A DNA stretch of 14,314 nt, taken from contig DAOM01000229.1 in NCBI GenBank assembly GCA_002501855.1, positions 1,016-15,329 of the forward strand, written 5' to 3'. The notes beneath the pieces are model-generated. The model had not been told where the DNA came from, searched no databases, and saw nothing but the letters and a program-made list of their open reading frames with translations. The stretch is from Candidatus Nitrosopolaris nunavutensis. GTDB taxonomy: Archaea; Thermoproteota; Nitrososphaeria; Nitrososphaerales; Nitrososphaeraceae. Both the position numbers and the translations under genes were made by a program. This document shows, one piece after another, positions 6,405-14,314 of the stretch (its first letter is position 1; each line of letters opens with the position of its first letter).

Positions 6405-7382
6405 ATGCCTACCGTGAAATTTGCAATTCCCAAAGGTAGTATTGAGGAAGCCACATTCAAGATCCTAGAGCAGGCGTGGCAGAGCATCAGTGGCCGGGGA
6501 CGTACCTATCGAGTAAAGCTGAGCGATCCCGAGATAGAGGTTAAGGTTTTACGCCCCCAAGAGATACCAACCTATGTCCAGGAAGGGTTCTACGACGTTG
6601 GAATCACAGGTAAAGATTGGGTTAGAGAGGCGAAAGCAGATATAACAACGTTACTAGATTTAGAATACGGAAAAGTCAAGCAGGTTATAGCCGTCCCAGA
6701 ATCGTTTGCAGTAGAAGACCTGACAGGTCTGATTGAGGAATTTGCAGCAAAAAAGAAGCCACTCCGGATATCTTCCGAATACCTCACAACTACTTCTGCT
6801 CATTTTAAATCCAATCAGGCTTACCAAAAGTACTTTGGCAAACTAGATCCTTTGATAATAACCCCGTGGCTAAGGGTAGGGGAAAACAAGAACGTACAAA
6901 TATTCCTTTCGTTTGGGGCTACTGAAGCAAAACCCCCAGAAGATGTCGACGCAATATTTGATATTACTGAAACCGGTACCACGTTGGGACAGAACAATCT
7001 AAAAATAATTGATATAGTAATGGAATCATCGGCAGTAGTTGTCGCCAATAGAGGCGCCCTAAGAAATACGAAGAAGAGAGAGAAAATCGCCGACATGATT
7101 GCCTTACTGAGAGGTGTCGTTGAAGCCCGTAAAAAGCTTCACATTTTCGTCAATGTAAAGAAAGAAAATCTAGACCATTTGTTGAAAAATATGCCTGCTT
7201 TGAAAAAGCCGACAATTAGCGAATTAAGCGAGCAGGGATGGTATGGTGTAAACACGATCATTGACAAGAATGAATTTATCAAACTTGTTCCAATGATGAG
7301 GAAGATTGCACAAGGCCTAGTTGTTATGGAGCCTCGTCAAATTCTGCCGCTAGATGAGATAAATCTAGAAGAGCATGCTTGA
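6405..7382 (+). CDS. hisG: ATP phosphoribosyltransferase, long form
   Basis: First step of histidine synthesis: ATP plus PRPP gives phosphoribosyl-ATP. The 325-residue product has the N-terminal catalytic part (PTVKFAIPKGS, YVQEGFYDVGITGKDW) and the phosphoribosyl-binding region DAIFDITETGTTL followed by IDIVMESSAVVVAN. From about residue 220 there is a C-terminal ACT-like regulatory domain (KKLHIFVNVKKENL to about 300). The long form is a hexamer inhibited by histidine and does not need HisZ. The ATG at 6405 is chosen because it starts directly at the conserved TVKFAIPKGS; an in-frame TTG at 6396 would add three residues. First gene of the operon; its TGA overlaps the hisD TTG start. Confidence 0.95.
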   Translation: MPTVKFAIPKGSIEEATFKILEQAWQSISGRGRTYRVKLSDPEIEVKVLRPQEIPTYVQEGFYDVGITGKDWVREAKADITTLLDLEYGKVKQVIAVPESFAVEDLTGLIEEFAAKKKPLRISSEYLTTTSAHFKSNQAYQKYFGKLDPLIITPWLRVGENKNVQIFLSFGATEAKPPEDVDAIFDITETGTTLGQNNLKIIDIVMESSAVVVANRGALRNTKKREKIADMIALLRGVVEARKKLHIFVNVKKENLDHLLKNMPALKKPTISELSEQGWYGVNTIIDKNEFIKLVPMMRKIAQGLVVMEPRQILPLDEINLEEHA

Positions 7383-8674
7383 TAAAGACGATAACAATAA
7401 CAAACGCCAAAGAAGACGCGGCAAAGTTGCGCAACTCGGGCATCAGTATTTCTGATCAGCTAATTCAGAGAGTAGCTTCTATCATGAATGACGTGGCTGA
7501 GCGTGGCGACGCTGCAATTATTGACTATACCGAAAAGTTAGACGGAGTTCGGTTAAATTCATTAAAAGTTACTGAGGAAGAATTCGAACAGGCGTACTCT
7601 ATGGTTACGAAGAAGCAGATTCAAGCAATTAACGTTATCAAGAGACGTTTAATGGAAAGCGAAGTTTCAGTCATGAATCACCTCAAGGGAATCACAATTT
7701 TATCGGCTGGGATAAAGGTACACCGATTAATTCAGCCGATTTCTAGTGTCGGATGTTATATTCCCGGAGGTAATGCGCGTTATGCTAGCACGATGGTAAT
7801 GTGCGCTGTTCCTGCAAAAGTAGCCGGAGTAAAGAGAATAGTGGCAGTATCACCTCCGCTAAGAGACGGAACAGTAGATCCTCTAACCCTTGTGGCCGCC
7901 AGGATATGTGGGGTGAAAGAATTTTATAAAATAGGAGGCGTACAAGGGATTAGTGCTCTTGCATACGGAACACCCGCTATAGAAAGAGTTAGTAAAATTG
8001 TTGGTCCCGGGGGAATGTTTGTTACCGCCGCCAAATTTCTCGCCTCAAGAAAGGTTTCGATAGACATGGTAGCAGGACCTACGGAATTACTCGTTTATGC
8101 AGATTCAAAGTCAGACCCAAAATTGATCGCGTTAGATTTAGTTTCACAGGCCGAGCACAGTTATGACACCTTTTGCGGTTTAGTTACAACCTCTAAGCAA
8201 TTGGCGCGACGTGTCTCCGCCGAGATAAACTCCATTCTTAAATCTAATAGTATATCCCGTGCTGATATCGTAAGGAAAAGCTTGGAGAAGAACGGGTTTA
8301 TTGCCATCTGCAAACAGCGATCTACTGCAGTAGAATTTATAAATGAAATAGCCCCAGAACATCTGCAACTGGTAGGCAAAAATGCTCGAGCCACGTCTAA
8401 GAAGATAACATCGTCTGGACTTGTATTAATCGGAAAATATACTCCATCTTCAGCTAGTGATTATTGTTTTGGGTCCAACCATATTCTACCTACGCTTGGC
8501 TTCGGGAAATCCAGGGGATCGCTTTCGGTTCTCGACTTTTTAAAACTGGTGTCTACTATCGAAGCAACCAAGTCTGGACTAGAGAAAGTACAACACAATA
8601 TCAGAGAAATTGCCTCAGCAGAAGGATTACTAAATCATTACTTAGCCGTGCAGGCAAGAACGATGGCCAAATGA
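7379..8674 (+). CDS. hisD: Histidinol dehydrogenase
   Basis: Catalyses the last two steps, oxidising L-histidinol through histidinal to histidine with NAD+. The 431-residue length is typical. Zinc ligands can be matched to the well-studied E. coli enzyme: Q257 and H260 in VSQAEHSYD, D361 in SASDYCFG, and H420 in LLNHYLAV. The catalytic pair E327-H328 lies in IAPEHLQL. The GCYIPGG and VDMVAGPTELLVYA motifs are intact. The start is TTG at 7379, sharing bases with the hisG stop (TTGA). No better ATG exists before the conserved N-terminal region, and the overlap implies translational coupling. The TGA stop overlaps the hisC ATG. Confidence 0.96.
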   Translation: MIKTITITNAKEDAAKLRNSGISISDQLIQRVASIMNDVAERGDAAIIDYTEKLDGVRLNSLKVTEEEFEQAYSMVTKKQIQAINVIKRRLMESEVSVMNHLKGITILSAGIKVHRLIQPISSVGCYIPGGNARYASTMVMCAVPAKVAGVKRIVAVSPPLRDGTVDPLTLVAARICGVKEFYKIGGVQGISALAYGTPAIERVSKIVGPGGMFVTAAKFLASRKVSIDMVAGPTELLVYADSKSDPKLIALDLVSQAEHSYDTFCGLVTTSKQLARRVSAEINSILKSNSISRADIVRKSLEKNGFIAICKQRSTAVEFINEIAPEHLQLVGKNARATSKKITSSGLVLIGKYTPSSASDYCFGSNHILPTLGFGKSRGSLSVLDFLKLVSTIEATKSGLEKVQHNIREIASAEGLLNHYLAVQARTMAK

Positions 8675-9735
8675 CAAACTGGCTGTCAGATAGATTAGAT
8701 AAAATTTGCAAACTTGATGCTTACGTAAAGCCTGAGAGAATCAAAGATTCAATAAAATTAGATGCGAATGAGAATTTCGCTCTTGATGGTAAATTCATCT
8801 CGAAAATAGCCTTACATGCTATAAAGCAGACTGATCTGCGCGAGTATCCACTCGAACAATTCGAAGACCTTTATAGACGGCTTTCAAATTATTCGGGTGT
8901 CGATAAAAAATACCTAGGGATCGGCAGTGGATCCGATCAAATAATTGAATTGATCCTTTCCATCTTCGGAAGAAATCAACAGGCCAGCATTTTTACTCCA
9001 ACATTCTCTTATTTCATAAATCGATGTGAATTGCATGATATTGCGTTGGATAGAGTGCCACTAACCGAAGACGCCGAGCTACCGAAGTTGGAATTCTTGA
9101 AGAGAGCCGCACGCTCTGATATAATATACATTTGTTCTCCTAATAACCCTACAGGTAATCAATTTGGTGAGAAACTGGTTTTGGAAATCATAGACACATT
9201 CAAAGACAAGTTGATCTTAATTGATGAAGCGTATGTTGAATTTGGTAATTATAATTTAGCTCCACATATTGCAAAATACGACAATGTCGTGATATTGCGT
9301 ACTCTTTCTAAAGCATTTGGTTTGGCAGGAGCCAGAATAGGATATCTTATTGCGAATGAGAAGTTTGCAGAAATATTTAGAACAACAATCCAGTCGCCTT
9401 ATCCTCTAAACAGTTTTTCGTTAGCAGTAGCAACCTTAGCCCTCTCCTATGAGCGCTATGTAAGCCAAACTGTGGAATTAATCAAGAGAGAACGAAAAAG
9501 GGTATTTGATGAGCTCTTTGAAATGAACGGTATAAAGGTCTTCAGGTCAGATGCAAACTTTATTTTCCTTGAATCCTATGATAGTTATGGAAGGATATTA
9601 AGTGTTTTAAAAAAAGAAGGATTATCTGTGAAAGCGTTCGGAGATATTGATGGACACAGAGGCTGCATAAGGGTTACAATCGGAACAAGTGAAATGAACG
9701 ATAAATTTCTCAAATCAATATCGAAGGCAATCTAG
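8671..9735 (+). CDS. hisC: Histidinol-phosphate aminotransferase
   Basis: PLP enzyme that converts imidazole-acetol phosphate and glutamate to L-histidinol phosphate. The 354-residue product is normal length for the family. Motifs: LDANEN near residue 30, SPNNPTGN, LIDEAYVEF, and LSKAFGLAGARIGY with PLP-binding lysine K214. The open frame continues upstream to 8464 through hisD, but that extension has no family similarity. The ATG at 8671 forms an ATGA overlap with the hisD stop and starts just before the conserved N-terminus. HisC-type enzymes often act on aromatic amino acids too, but the position here makes histidine its main role. Confidence 0.95.
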   Translation: MTNWLSDRLDKICKLDAYVKPERIKDSIKLDANENFALDGKFISKIALHAIKQTDLREYPLEQFEDLYRRLSNYSGVDKKYLGIGSGSDQIIELILSIFGRNQQASIFTPTFSYFINRCELHDIALDRVPLTEDAELPKLEFLKRAARSDIIYICSPNNPTGNQFGEKLVLEIIDTFKDKLILIDEAYVEFGNYNLAPHIAKYDNVVILRTLSKAFGLAGARIGYLIANEKFAEIFRTTIQSPYPLNSFSLAVATLALSYERYVSQTVELIKRERKRVFDELFEMNGIKVFRSDANFIFLESYDSYGRILSVLKKEGLSVKAFGDIDGHRGCIRVTIGTSEMNDKFLKSISKAI

Positions 9736-9754
9736 ACAAGAGGTTGAAAAACAG

Positions 9755-10783
9755 ATGGTTGGCCGCAAATCATATAAAAAAACAAATCCTATAAAAAAAT
9801 TCAGAAAATTATTGTTATTGAACTCTGAGTGTGTTCTTTTTGACGTCGATGGGTGCCTAGTCGATATAAGGAAATCTTACAATGCTGCCATAAAAAAAAC
9901 TGTTGATTTTATACTCAACTATTTTGCTACTACAACAGCAATAGATAACTTCAGGCTTACCAATCTGGTATCCGATAACATCATTCTAAAGTTTAGACAA
10001 ACAGGAGGTTTCAACAATGACGTCGACACAAGTTATGCAATATGTCTTGCAGAGCTTGCTAACCCTCAAAAAAATCTTACCAACGCCAGAGAGTTCCTAA
10101 ATAAAGTAGCTGCAAATTCCGATGAAGATGGGATACTTTCCGTTGAAAAATATCTAATGTCTTTAACTTCATCTACCATTATAAAAAACCTTAAAAAACT
10201 CTTAGATTATCCTGCCTCTGCCGGTAAGAGGAGTGTAATTGCAACAGTATTCGATGAATTATTCTATGGACCAGAATTATTTAAAAAATTGCACAATTTT
10301 GAGCCGAAATTTTACTTTGGAAAACCGCTGATTGAAAATGACAGGCTTGTGATAACTAGAAGAACAATGGACCTCCTTGCAAGGAGATTTGGTGGCAATC
10401 TAGCTGTAATATCAGGCAGAAGCAAATTAGCTGCAGAATATTCTCTCCAGCCAATATTAGACACTCTCAAGCAAGAATCCTCCGTATTCCTAGAAGACGA
10501 AAGGAGGGAGTATGCCAAGCCAAATCCCTATGGGATTATGAAGGCTATGAAAAGCATGGGCACCAAAACCGCGATTTATGCCGGGGACTCTTACGAGGAC
10601 TTGATAATGGTCAGAAGAGCTGAGGAAAAAACTCAACTCAAAATTGCATTTTGTGGTATTTATGGATGCAGTTCGCAACCTCTGGAAACGATGAGACAAT
10701 TCAAAGAAAAAGGCGCAGACGTCATAATTCAAGATATCAATCAGCTACCAAAGATATTAAATAAAGTATGGGTAAAAGAGTGA
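9755..10783 (+). CDS. HAD-superfamily phosphatase, candidate histidinol-phosphate phosphatase
   Basis: The 342-residue product has all four HAD motifs. They are D30-x-D32 in FDVDGCLVD, S220 in AVISGRS, K255 in YAKPNP, and D278/D282 in AGDSYEDL. The ~190 residues between motifs I and II form a large alpha-helical cap, which restricts substrates to small molecules. The HisB-N and PHP-type histidinol phosphatases are both absent from this cluster, and this gene sits directly after hisC, whose product is histidinol phosphate. I infer it fills that step; the sequence alone does not prove the substrate. The basic N-terminal 20 residues precede the HAD core and are unusual. An AGGT about 10 nt before the ATG is a plausible weak ribosome binding site, useful because this junction (19 bp after hisC) is not overlapping. 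Confidence 0.85.
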   Translation: MVGRKSYKKTNPIKKFRKLLLLNSECVLFDVDGCLVDIRKSYNAAIKKTVDFILNYFATTTAIDNFRLTNLVSDNIILKFRQTGGFNNDVDTSYAICLAELANPQKNLTNAREFLNKVAANSDEDGILSVEKYLMSLTSSTIIKNLKKLLDYPASAGKRSVIATVFDELFYGPELFKKLHNFEPKFYFGKPLIENDRLVITRRTMDLLARRFGGNLAVISGRSKLAAEYSLQPILDTLKQESSVFLEDERREYAKPNPYGIMKAMKSMGTKTAIYAGDSYEDLIMVRRAEEKTQLKIAFCGIYGCSSQPLETMRQFKEKGADVIIQDINQLPKILNKVWVKE

Positions 10784-10789
10784 TCGCGT

Positions 10790-11401
10790 TTGGTCGCTTA
10801 TCCACATAATACCACACAGAGAATTTCAAAAATTAAGAGGGCCACCAAAGAGACACGGCTTGCAGTACAAGTGAATATTGATGGCACGGGTAAAACAGCA
10901 GTAAAAACAGGGCTTTCTTTTATCGATCATCTAATTGTAGCGATTGCCAAGCATAGTATGATTGACATTAGTTTGACAGCCATTTCCAATGACGGTATAC
11001 TACACCATCTTGTGGAAGATACATCGATTGCACTTTCTCAGTCTATAGACAGAGCACTTTCTGACAGATCACGAATCAGAAGATTCGGGCATGCGGTCGT
11101 TCCAATGGATGAATCATTAGCATCTGTAGCGATAGACCTCGTCAAGCGTCAATTTTATAATATGCAATTGAACTTAGCTGCGGAGACTGTTGAGGGAATC
11201 CCCTGTGAAGACCTTGAACATTTTGTGAGATCGCTTATTCAGAATTTGAACGCATGTACCCATATTGTGGTAAATTACGGAGATAACGATCACCATAAAA
11301 TTGAGTCAGCAGTTAAAGCATTTGCTGTAGCGTTTAGAATGGCCGCCAGCATCGACGAGAGAAGAAGGGGAGGGGTACCAAGTACGAAAGGTGCTATGTA
11401 A
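10790..11401 (+). CDS. hisB: Imidazoleglycerol-phosphate dehydratase
   Basis: Removes water from imidazole-glycerol phosphate to give imidazole-acetol phosphate. The 203-residue monofunctional protein lacks a phosphatase domain. Manganese ligands expected for the family are present: H47 (FIDHL), H72-H73-E76 (HHLVED), H144 (LEHF) and H168-H169-E172 (DHHKIE). Differences from typical members: the usual HHTVED is HHLVED, and the usual DLSGR is DLVKR at 116-120, keeping only the arginine. The start is TTG at 10790. No in-frame ATG lies near the conserved N-terminus, and GTGAT (10780-10784), a partial match to the archaeal Shine-Dalgarno, lies just upstream over the previous stop. Its stop overlaps the hisH ATG by one base. 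Confidence 0.93.
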   Translation: MVAYPHNTTQRISKIKRATKETRLAVQVNIDGTGKTAVKTGLSFIDHLIVAIAKHSMIDISLTAISNDGILHHLVEDTSIALSQSIDRALSDRSRIRRFGHAVVPMDESLASVAIDLVKRQFYNMQLNLAAETVEGIPCEDLEHFVRSLIQNLNACTHIVVNYGDNDHHKIESAVKAFAVAFRMAASIDERRRGGVPSTKGAM

Positions 11402-12039
11402 TGACACAGAACATCGCAATATTTGATTACGGAGCTGGCAATCTTTTTAGCCTAAAGGCCGCTTTGGAACGGAATGGTGCACAGAGAGTTTCGATAATAC
11501 GAGACATCGAAGGAATAGAAAAATTTAGTGGGTTAGTTCTACCTGGGGTAGGCAATTTCGACCCGGCGATAAGATCTATTGAGCCCCATAAGGAATTATT
11601 GATTCAAGCTATTGATGATGCCAATAATGGAGGCGTGCCTATGCTTGGTATTTGCTTGGGCATGGAGATGTTATTCGATAAAAGTGAAGAGGGGATTTTA
11701 GACGGCCTCAAAATTTTAGACGGAGAAGTGGTGATGTTTGCTAGAACAAGAGTTAAGATTCCTCACATGGGTTGGAACAATTTATACGTAACCCGGAAAG
11801 ATAGCAAGCTCTTGAAAGGTGTAAACGATGGTTCATGGGTATACTTCGTCCATTCCTACTATGTAAAGCCTAAAGACAAAGGCCTAGTTGCTGCGAGTTC
11901 TCATTATGGCATTAAGATCCCAGCCGTAGTCGAAAATGGGAATCTCTTTGGCACCCAATTTCATCCTGAAAAATCCGGTTCCACAGGCGCGTCTATACTT
12001 AGGAATTTTTTAAAAGCGTGTTCTCAGATATGCGTGTAA
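11401..12039 (+). CDS. hisH: Imidazole glycerol phosphate synthase, glutaminase subunit
   Basis: Supplies ammonia from glutamine to HisF, with which it forms the imidazole glycerol phosphate synthase complex. This is a class I glutamine amidotransferase with the triad C85 (LGICLGMEML), H188 and E190 (TQFHPEKSG). The oxyanion region LPGVGNFDPA is present. At 212 residues it has the usual length. Its ATG shares a base with the hisB TAA, and its 3' end overlaps the hisA start by 10 nt. Its partner hisF is two genes downstream in the same operon. Confidence 0.96.
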   Translation: MTQNIAIFDYGAGNLFSLKAALERNGAQRVSIIRDIEGIEKFSGLVLPGVGNFDPAIRSIEPHKELLIQAIDDANNGGVPMLGICLGMEMLFDKSEEGILDGLKILDGEVVMFARTRVKIPHMGWNNLYVTRKDSKLLKGVNDGSWVYFVHSYYVKPKDKGLVAASSHYGIKIPAVVENGNLFGTQFHPEKSGSTGASILRNFLKACSQICV

Positions 12040-12740
12040 TACCAGCCGTAGATATCATGGACGGAAATGTCGTCAGACTTGTAAAAGGTAATCCTGCGGA
12101 CAAAGTGATTTATGGAAACGATCCTATTGAGACAGCTAAAAAATGGGAAAAGGCTGGGGCAGATATGTTGCACGTCGTGGACCTCGACGCGACTTTACGA
12201 ACCGGGCGCAATAATTCTGAAATTGTTTCAAGAATAATTGGTGCTGTAAACATCCCTGTAGAAGTAGCAGGAGGTATTCGATCAGTCCCAGCCGTAAAGG
12301 AAATGTTCCACAAAAATGCCGCTAGAGTTGTACTCGGAACAATGGCTTACAAGAATCCTGATTCGGTAAGACAGCTTGCTAAGAAAAACCGAAACAAAAT
12401 TGTAATTTCACTTGATCAGAATAATGGGATGGTCATGATAGATGGTTGGAGAGAGACCACAGGATTGGGGGTCATCGATTCTATGATATTTTTTATGAAC
12501 ATGGGCATAAAGGAGTTTCTGTTAACAAGCGTTGATAGAGATGGGATGATGAACGGGCCTGATATTACAGTACTATCTTCTGCTGTTAGTTTCACCAGCG
12601 CAAGCATTATTGCAAGCGGTGGAATTTCAAGTATCGAAGATGCCATTAGAGTCAGGAATATAGGATGTAGCGCAGTCATCCTTGGTAAGGCACTTTATGA
12701 AGACAAACTCAGTGTTGAACGGGTCAAGGCGATCTCATAA
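12030..12740 (+). CDS. hisA: ProFAR isomerase (TIM barrel)
   Basis: Amadori isomerisation of ProFAR to PRFAR, the fourth step. 236 residues, starting [20 protein letters not shown]. The catalytic aspartates of the two half-barrels are D8 (AVDI) and D129 (ISLDQNNG). Phosphate-binding loops are AGGIRS and ASGGISS. A GTG at 12018 would add four residues, but the family almost always begins at MRVIPA, so the ATG at 12030 is preferred; it overlaps the end of hisH by 10 nt. A dual HisA/TrpF role cannot be excluded from sequence, but the his context makes HisA secure. Confidence 0.95.
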   Translation: MRVIPAVDIMDGNVVRLVKGNPADKVIYGNDPIETAKKWEKAGADMLHVVDLDATLRTGRNNSEIVSRIIGAVNIPVEVAGGIRSVPAVKEMFHKNAARVVLGTMAYKNPDSVRQLAKKNRNKIVISLDQNNGMVMIDGWRETTGLGVIDSMIFFMNMGIKEFLLTSVDRDGMMNGPDITVLSSAVSFTSASIIASGGISSIEDAIRVRNIGCSAVILGKALYEDKLSVERVKAIS

Positions 12741-12741
12741 G

Positions 12742-13545
12742 ATGCCACTGGCTAAGCGGATTATTCCGTGTTTGGATGTCGACAATGGCAGGGTAGTAAA
12801 GGGAATACATTTCGACAGAGTAAAAGATGCAGGCGATCCTGTCGAATTTGCTCAGAGATACAAATTACAGGGGGCAGACGAACTCATTTTTCTAGACATT
12901 ACTGCATCACAACAGGAGAGAGAGACAATGAAAAACGTTGTTCGAAATGTAGCAAGGGTCACTGATATTCCCTTTACAGTAGGAGGAGGAATCAGAAGGT
13001 TAGAAGATGCACGTGATATATTACTTAGTGGTGCAGACAAGGTGTCGATCAATACTGCTGCTGTTAAAAATCCAGACCTAATTACAGACTTAATGTCAAT
13101 CTTCGGTAAGCAATGTGTGGTAGTTGCCATCGACGCTAAAAGAAATTACGACGACGATGGTAAGAACAGATTCGAAAATCATCGAGGAAAAAAATATTGG
13201 TTTGAGGTAAGAATTTATGGTGGAAAGGTCGAGACTGGTATTGATGCAATCGAATGGGCCAGAAAAGTTGAATCTCTAGGGGCTGGTGAGATCCTACTGA
13301 CTAGTATTGATGCCGATGGGACTGAGAACGGCTATGACATTAATTTGACAAAATATATTTGTAAAGCAGTTCGCATTCCTGTGATTGCATCTGGCGGATG
13401 TGGTAAGCCTAGACATATGCTAGAAGTTTTTAGAAAAACCGATGTTGATGCGGCATTGGCAGCATCCATATTTCACTATGAGAAATCGACCGTAGACAGA
13501 GTCAAAAACTATTTAAAGAAGAACGGAATAGAGATTAGAATCTAA
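12742..13545 (+). CDS. hisF: Imidazole glycerol phosphate synthase, cyclase subunit
   Basis: Uses ammonia from HisH to cyclise PRFAR into imidazole-glycerol phosphate and AICAR. The 267-residue TIM barrel has catalytic D12 (CLDVDNG) and D131 (AIDAKRNY), plus phosphate-binding VGGGIR and ASGGCG loops. It is about 15 residues longer than many HisF proteins. The extra length lies mainly in a charged loop after D131 ([19 protein letters not shown]). The ATG at 12742 starts one base after the hisA stop; an upstream in-frame ATG inside hisA (12682) is less likely. Last recognised gene of the operon; hisI and hisE do not follow. Confidence 0.96.
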   Translation: MPLAKRIIPCLDVDNGRVVKGIHFDRVKDAGDPVEFAQRYKLQGADELIFLDITASQQERETMKNVVRNVARVTDIPFTVGGGIRRLEDARDILLSGADKVSINTAAVKNPDLITDLMSIFGKQCVVVAIDAKRNYDDDGKNRFENHRGKKYWFEVRIYGGKVETGIDAIEWARKVESLGAGEILLTSIDADGTENGYDINLTKYICKAVRIPVIASGGCGKPRHMLEVFRKTDVDAALAASIFHYEKSTVDRVKNYLKKNGIEIRI

Positions 13546-13885
13546 TTGTAAATTACAAGGGCAAATGAGCCAGTTGTTGACAGCCCTGTTTACATTTATA
13601 TCCGTATTTACATTTGTGTTAAACGAGTTTCTTTGGAAACACGAAATATGGCGACAAATACTAAATATAAAGGATTAGGAATCAAACCTACCAACTTGTA
13701 GTATTCCCATGACTTGTCTATTTCATTGCAAAGCTAAAAACGAAATGAAAAAACAAAGATATCAATAGGAATGTTGCTCGGCACAGGTAGACCATGATCG
13801 CCTCGGTGGTTAAATTCCGGGGAATATACAAACAACAAAAGATAGGCAAATAAACAAATTAACATGATCTCCGCTCTAATAACCC
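13546..13885. other. Intergenic region after the his operon
   Basis: About 340 bp without a confident gene. It contains the possible 37-codon ORF listed separately and a weak 7-bp inverted repeat, TTTCATT (13721-13727) with AATGAAA (13744-13750), with a 16-nt loop. It ends in an A-rich stretch around 13845-13862 that could hold the promoter of the next gene. I saw no tRNA and no clear T-run terminator. Confidence 0.5.
13565..13678 (+). CDS. Possible 37-residue membrane peptide
   Basis: An ATG 20 bp after hisF opens a 37-codon frame ending in TAG. The product starts MSQLLTALFTFISVFTFVL, one hydrophobic segment long enough to cross a membrane, then a short amphipathic tail rich in Trp, Lys and Arg. 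No good ribosome binding site is visible, though AAGGGC just before the ATG is possible. A frame this short can occur by chance in AT-rich DNA, and I recognise no family. Its position suggests co-transcription with hisF. Confidence 0.25.
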   Translation: MSQLLTALFTFISVFTFVLNEFLWKHEIWRQILNIKD

Positions 13886-14302
13886 ATGAGGTTAAAGGAT
13901 ATCACGAAAGCCCCTGCCAGGGCGATCAAGAGGCTTACTGAACTCGGCTCACCGGGAATGATGGAATCCCTTGAGAAAATCAGAGAAATTTCTACGACTA
14001 TACAAGAGATCGAAGATTCATTGAAGGCTCCGCCAATGCTAAAAAATATAGAAAATATGAATCTGACTTCAGAAGCAATGCAGAATGTTGCGGAGAATAT
14101 AAGGAATATAAGATCGGAATTAGACGCAACAGGTATCATAGAAGAGGCATGGAATACATCAACTATCGTTGGAATGAATTCAACTTTCAATAAAAAAATT
14201 CAAAACCTGAAAGATCTAGCTCTGAGTTGTAAAGATATTGCGCGCTCTGTTAAGGAGCTGACAAACGAACTAAAGTTAGATACTAACAAATCTAGCTTGT
14301 AG
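13886..14302 (+). CDS. Coiled-coil protein of unknown function
   Basis: A 138-residue, mostly helical protein with no cysteine motif and no membrane segment. Hydrophobic residues recur every three or four positions at about 20-65, 70-95 and 110-132 (for example SLEKIREISTTIQEIEDSL and IARSVKELTNELKL), which suggests coiled coils, perhaps a helical bundle. A proline near 48 and a Gly/Asn/Thr-rich stretch near 96-105 break the helices. I do not recognise the family and assign no function. The ATG at 13886 is the first in frame after an A-rich possible promoter; the gene is not joined to the his operon. It stops 12 bp before the window ends. Confidence 0.65.
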   Translation: MRLKDITKAPARAIKRLTELGSPGMMESLEKIREISTTIQEIEDSLKAPPMLKNIENMNLTSEAMQNVAENIRNIRSELDATGIIEEAWNTSTIVGMNSTFNKKIQNLKDLALSCKDIARSVKELTNELKLDTNKSSL

Positions 14303-14314
14303 CACAATAGATAT

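Noticed and set aside
8464..8670. N-terminal extension of hisC
   Set aside because: Runs through conserved hisD sequence in another frame and has no aminotransferase similarity; the ATGA overlap at 8671 is the natural start.
12682..12741. N-terminal extension of hisF
   Set aside because: Lies inside hisA, and HisF proteins start close to [11 protein letters not shown].
13721..13750. Weak hairpin in the region after hisF as an RNA gene or terminator
   Set aside because: Only seven A/T-rich pairs with a 16-nt loop, and archaeal termination does not normally depend on such a hairpin.

Overview
The window looks like chromosomal DNA from an archaeon, most likely an ammonia-oxidising thaumarchaeote of the Nitrososphaera/Nitrosocosmicus type. 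This placement is inference. The supporting signs are TATA-like boxes 25-30 nt upstream of start codons with little or no leader, frequent TTG starts, a tRNA-Ser with two introns and an encoded CCA, an HMG-CoA reductase of the lipid mevalonate pathway, and a complete-looking archaeal-style histidine cluster. No transposase, integrase, CRISPR array or phage gene was seen. Base composition is fairly even and moderately AT-rich.

Positions 1-2413 hold ilvD (dihydroxy-acid dehydratase, minus strand), which carries a serine-rich insert, followed by a 62-residue zinc-ribbon protein (minus). Positions 2414-2579 hold a tRNA-Ser(UGA) interrupted in the D-loop and after the anticodon. Its 3' end overlaps, antisense, the end of a minus-strand gene encoding four CBS domains fused to what looks like a ribosome-hibernation (HPF/RaiA-like) domain. 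Divergent from that gene is a membrane-anchored glucose/sorbosone-dehydrogenase-like beta-propeller in which at least two expected active-site residues are replaced. Next comes a class II type HMG-CoA reductase.

Positions 6405-13545 are a tight histidine operon: hisG, hisD, hisC, a HAD phosphatase, hisB, hisH, hisA, hisF. Most junctions overlap or are separated by a few bases, which suggests one transcript and translational coupling. The HAD protein sits directly after hisC and is the best candidate for the histidinol-phosphate phosphatase step. hisI and hisE, needed for steps 2 and 3, are not in the window. After hisF there is about 340 bp with one possible 37-codon membrane ORF, then a 138-residue coiled-coil protein of unknown function.

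The items most worth following up are the CBS-HPF fusion, the doubly interrupted tRNA whose T-loop supplies the stop codon of the opposing gene, the HAD gene in the his operon, and the serine/asparagine-rich insertions in two otherwise conserved enzymes.
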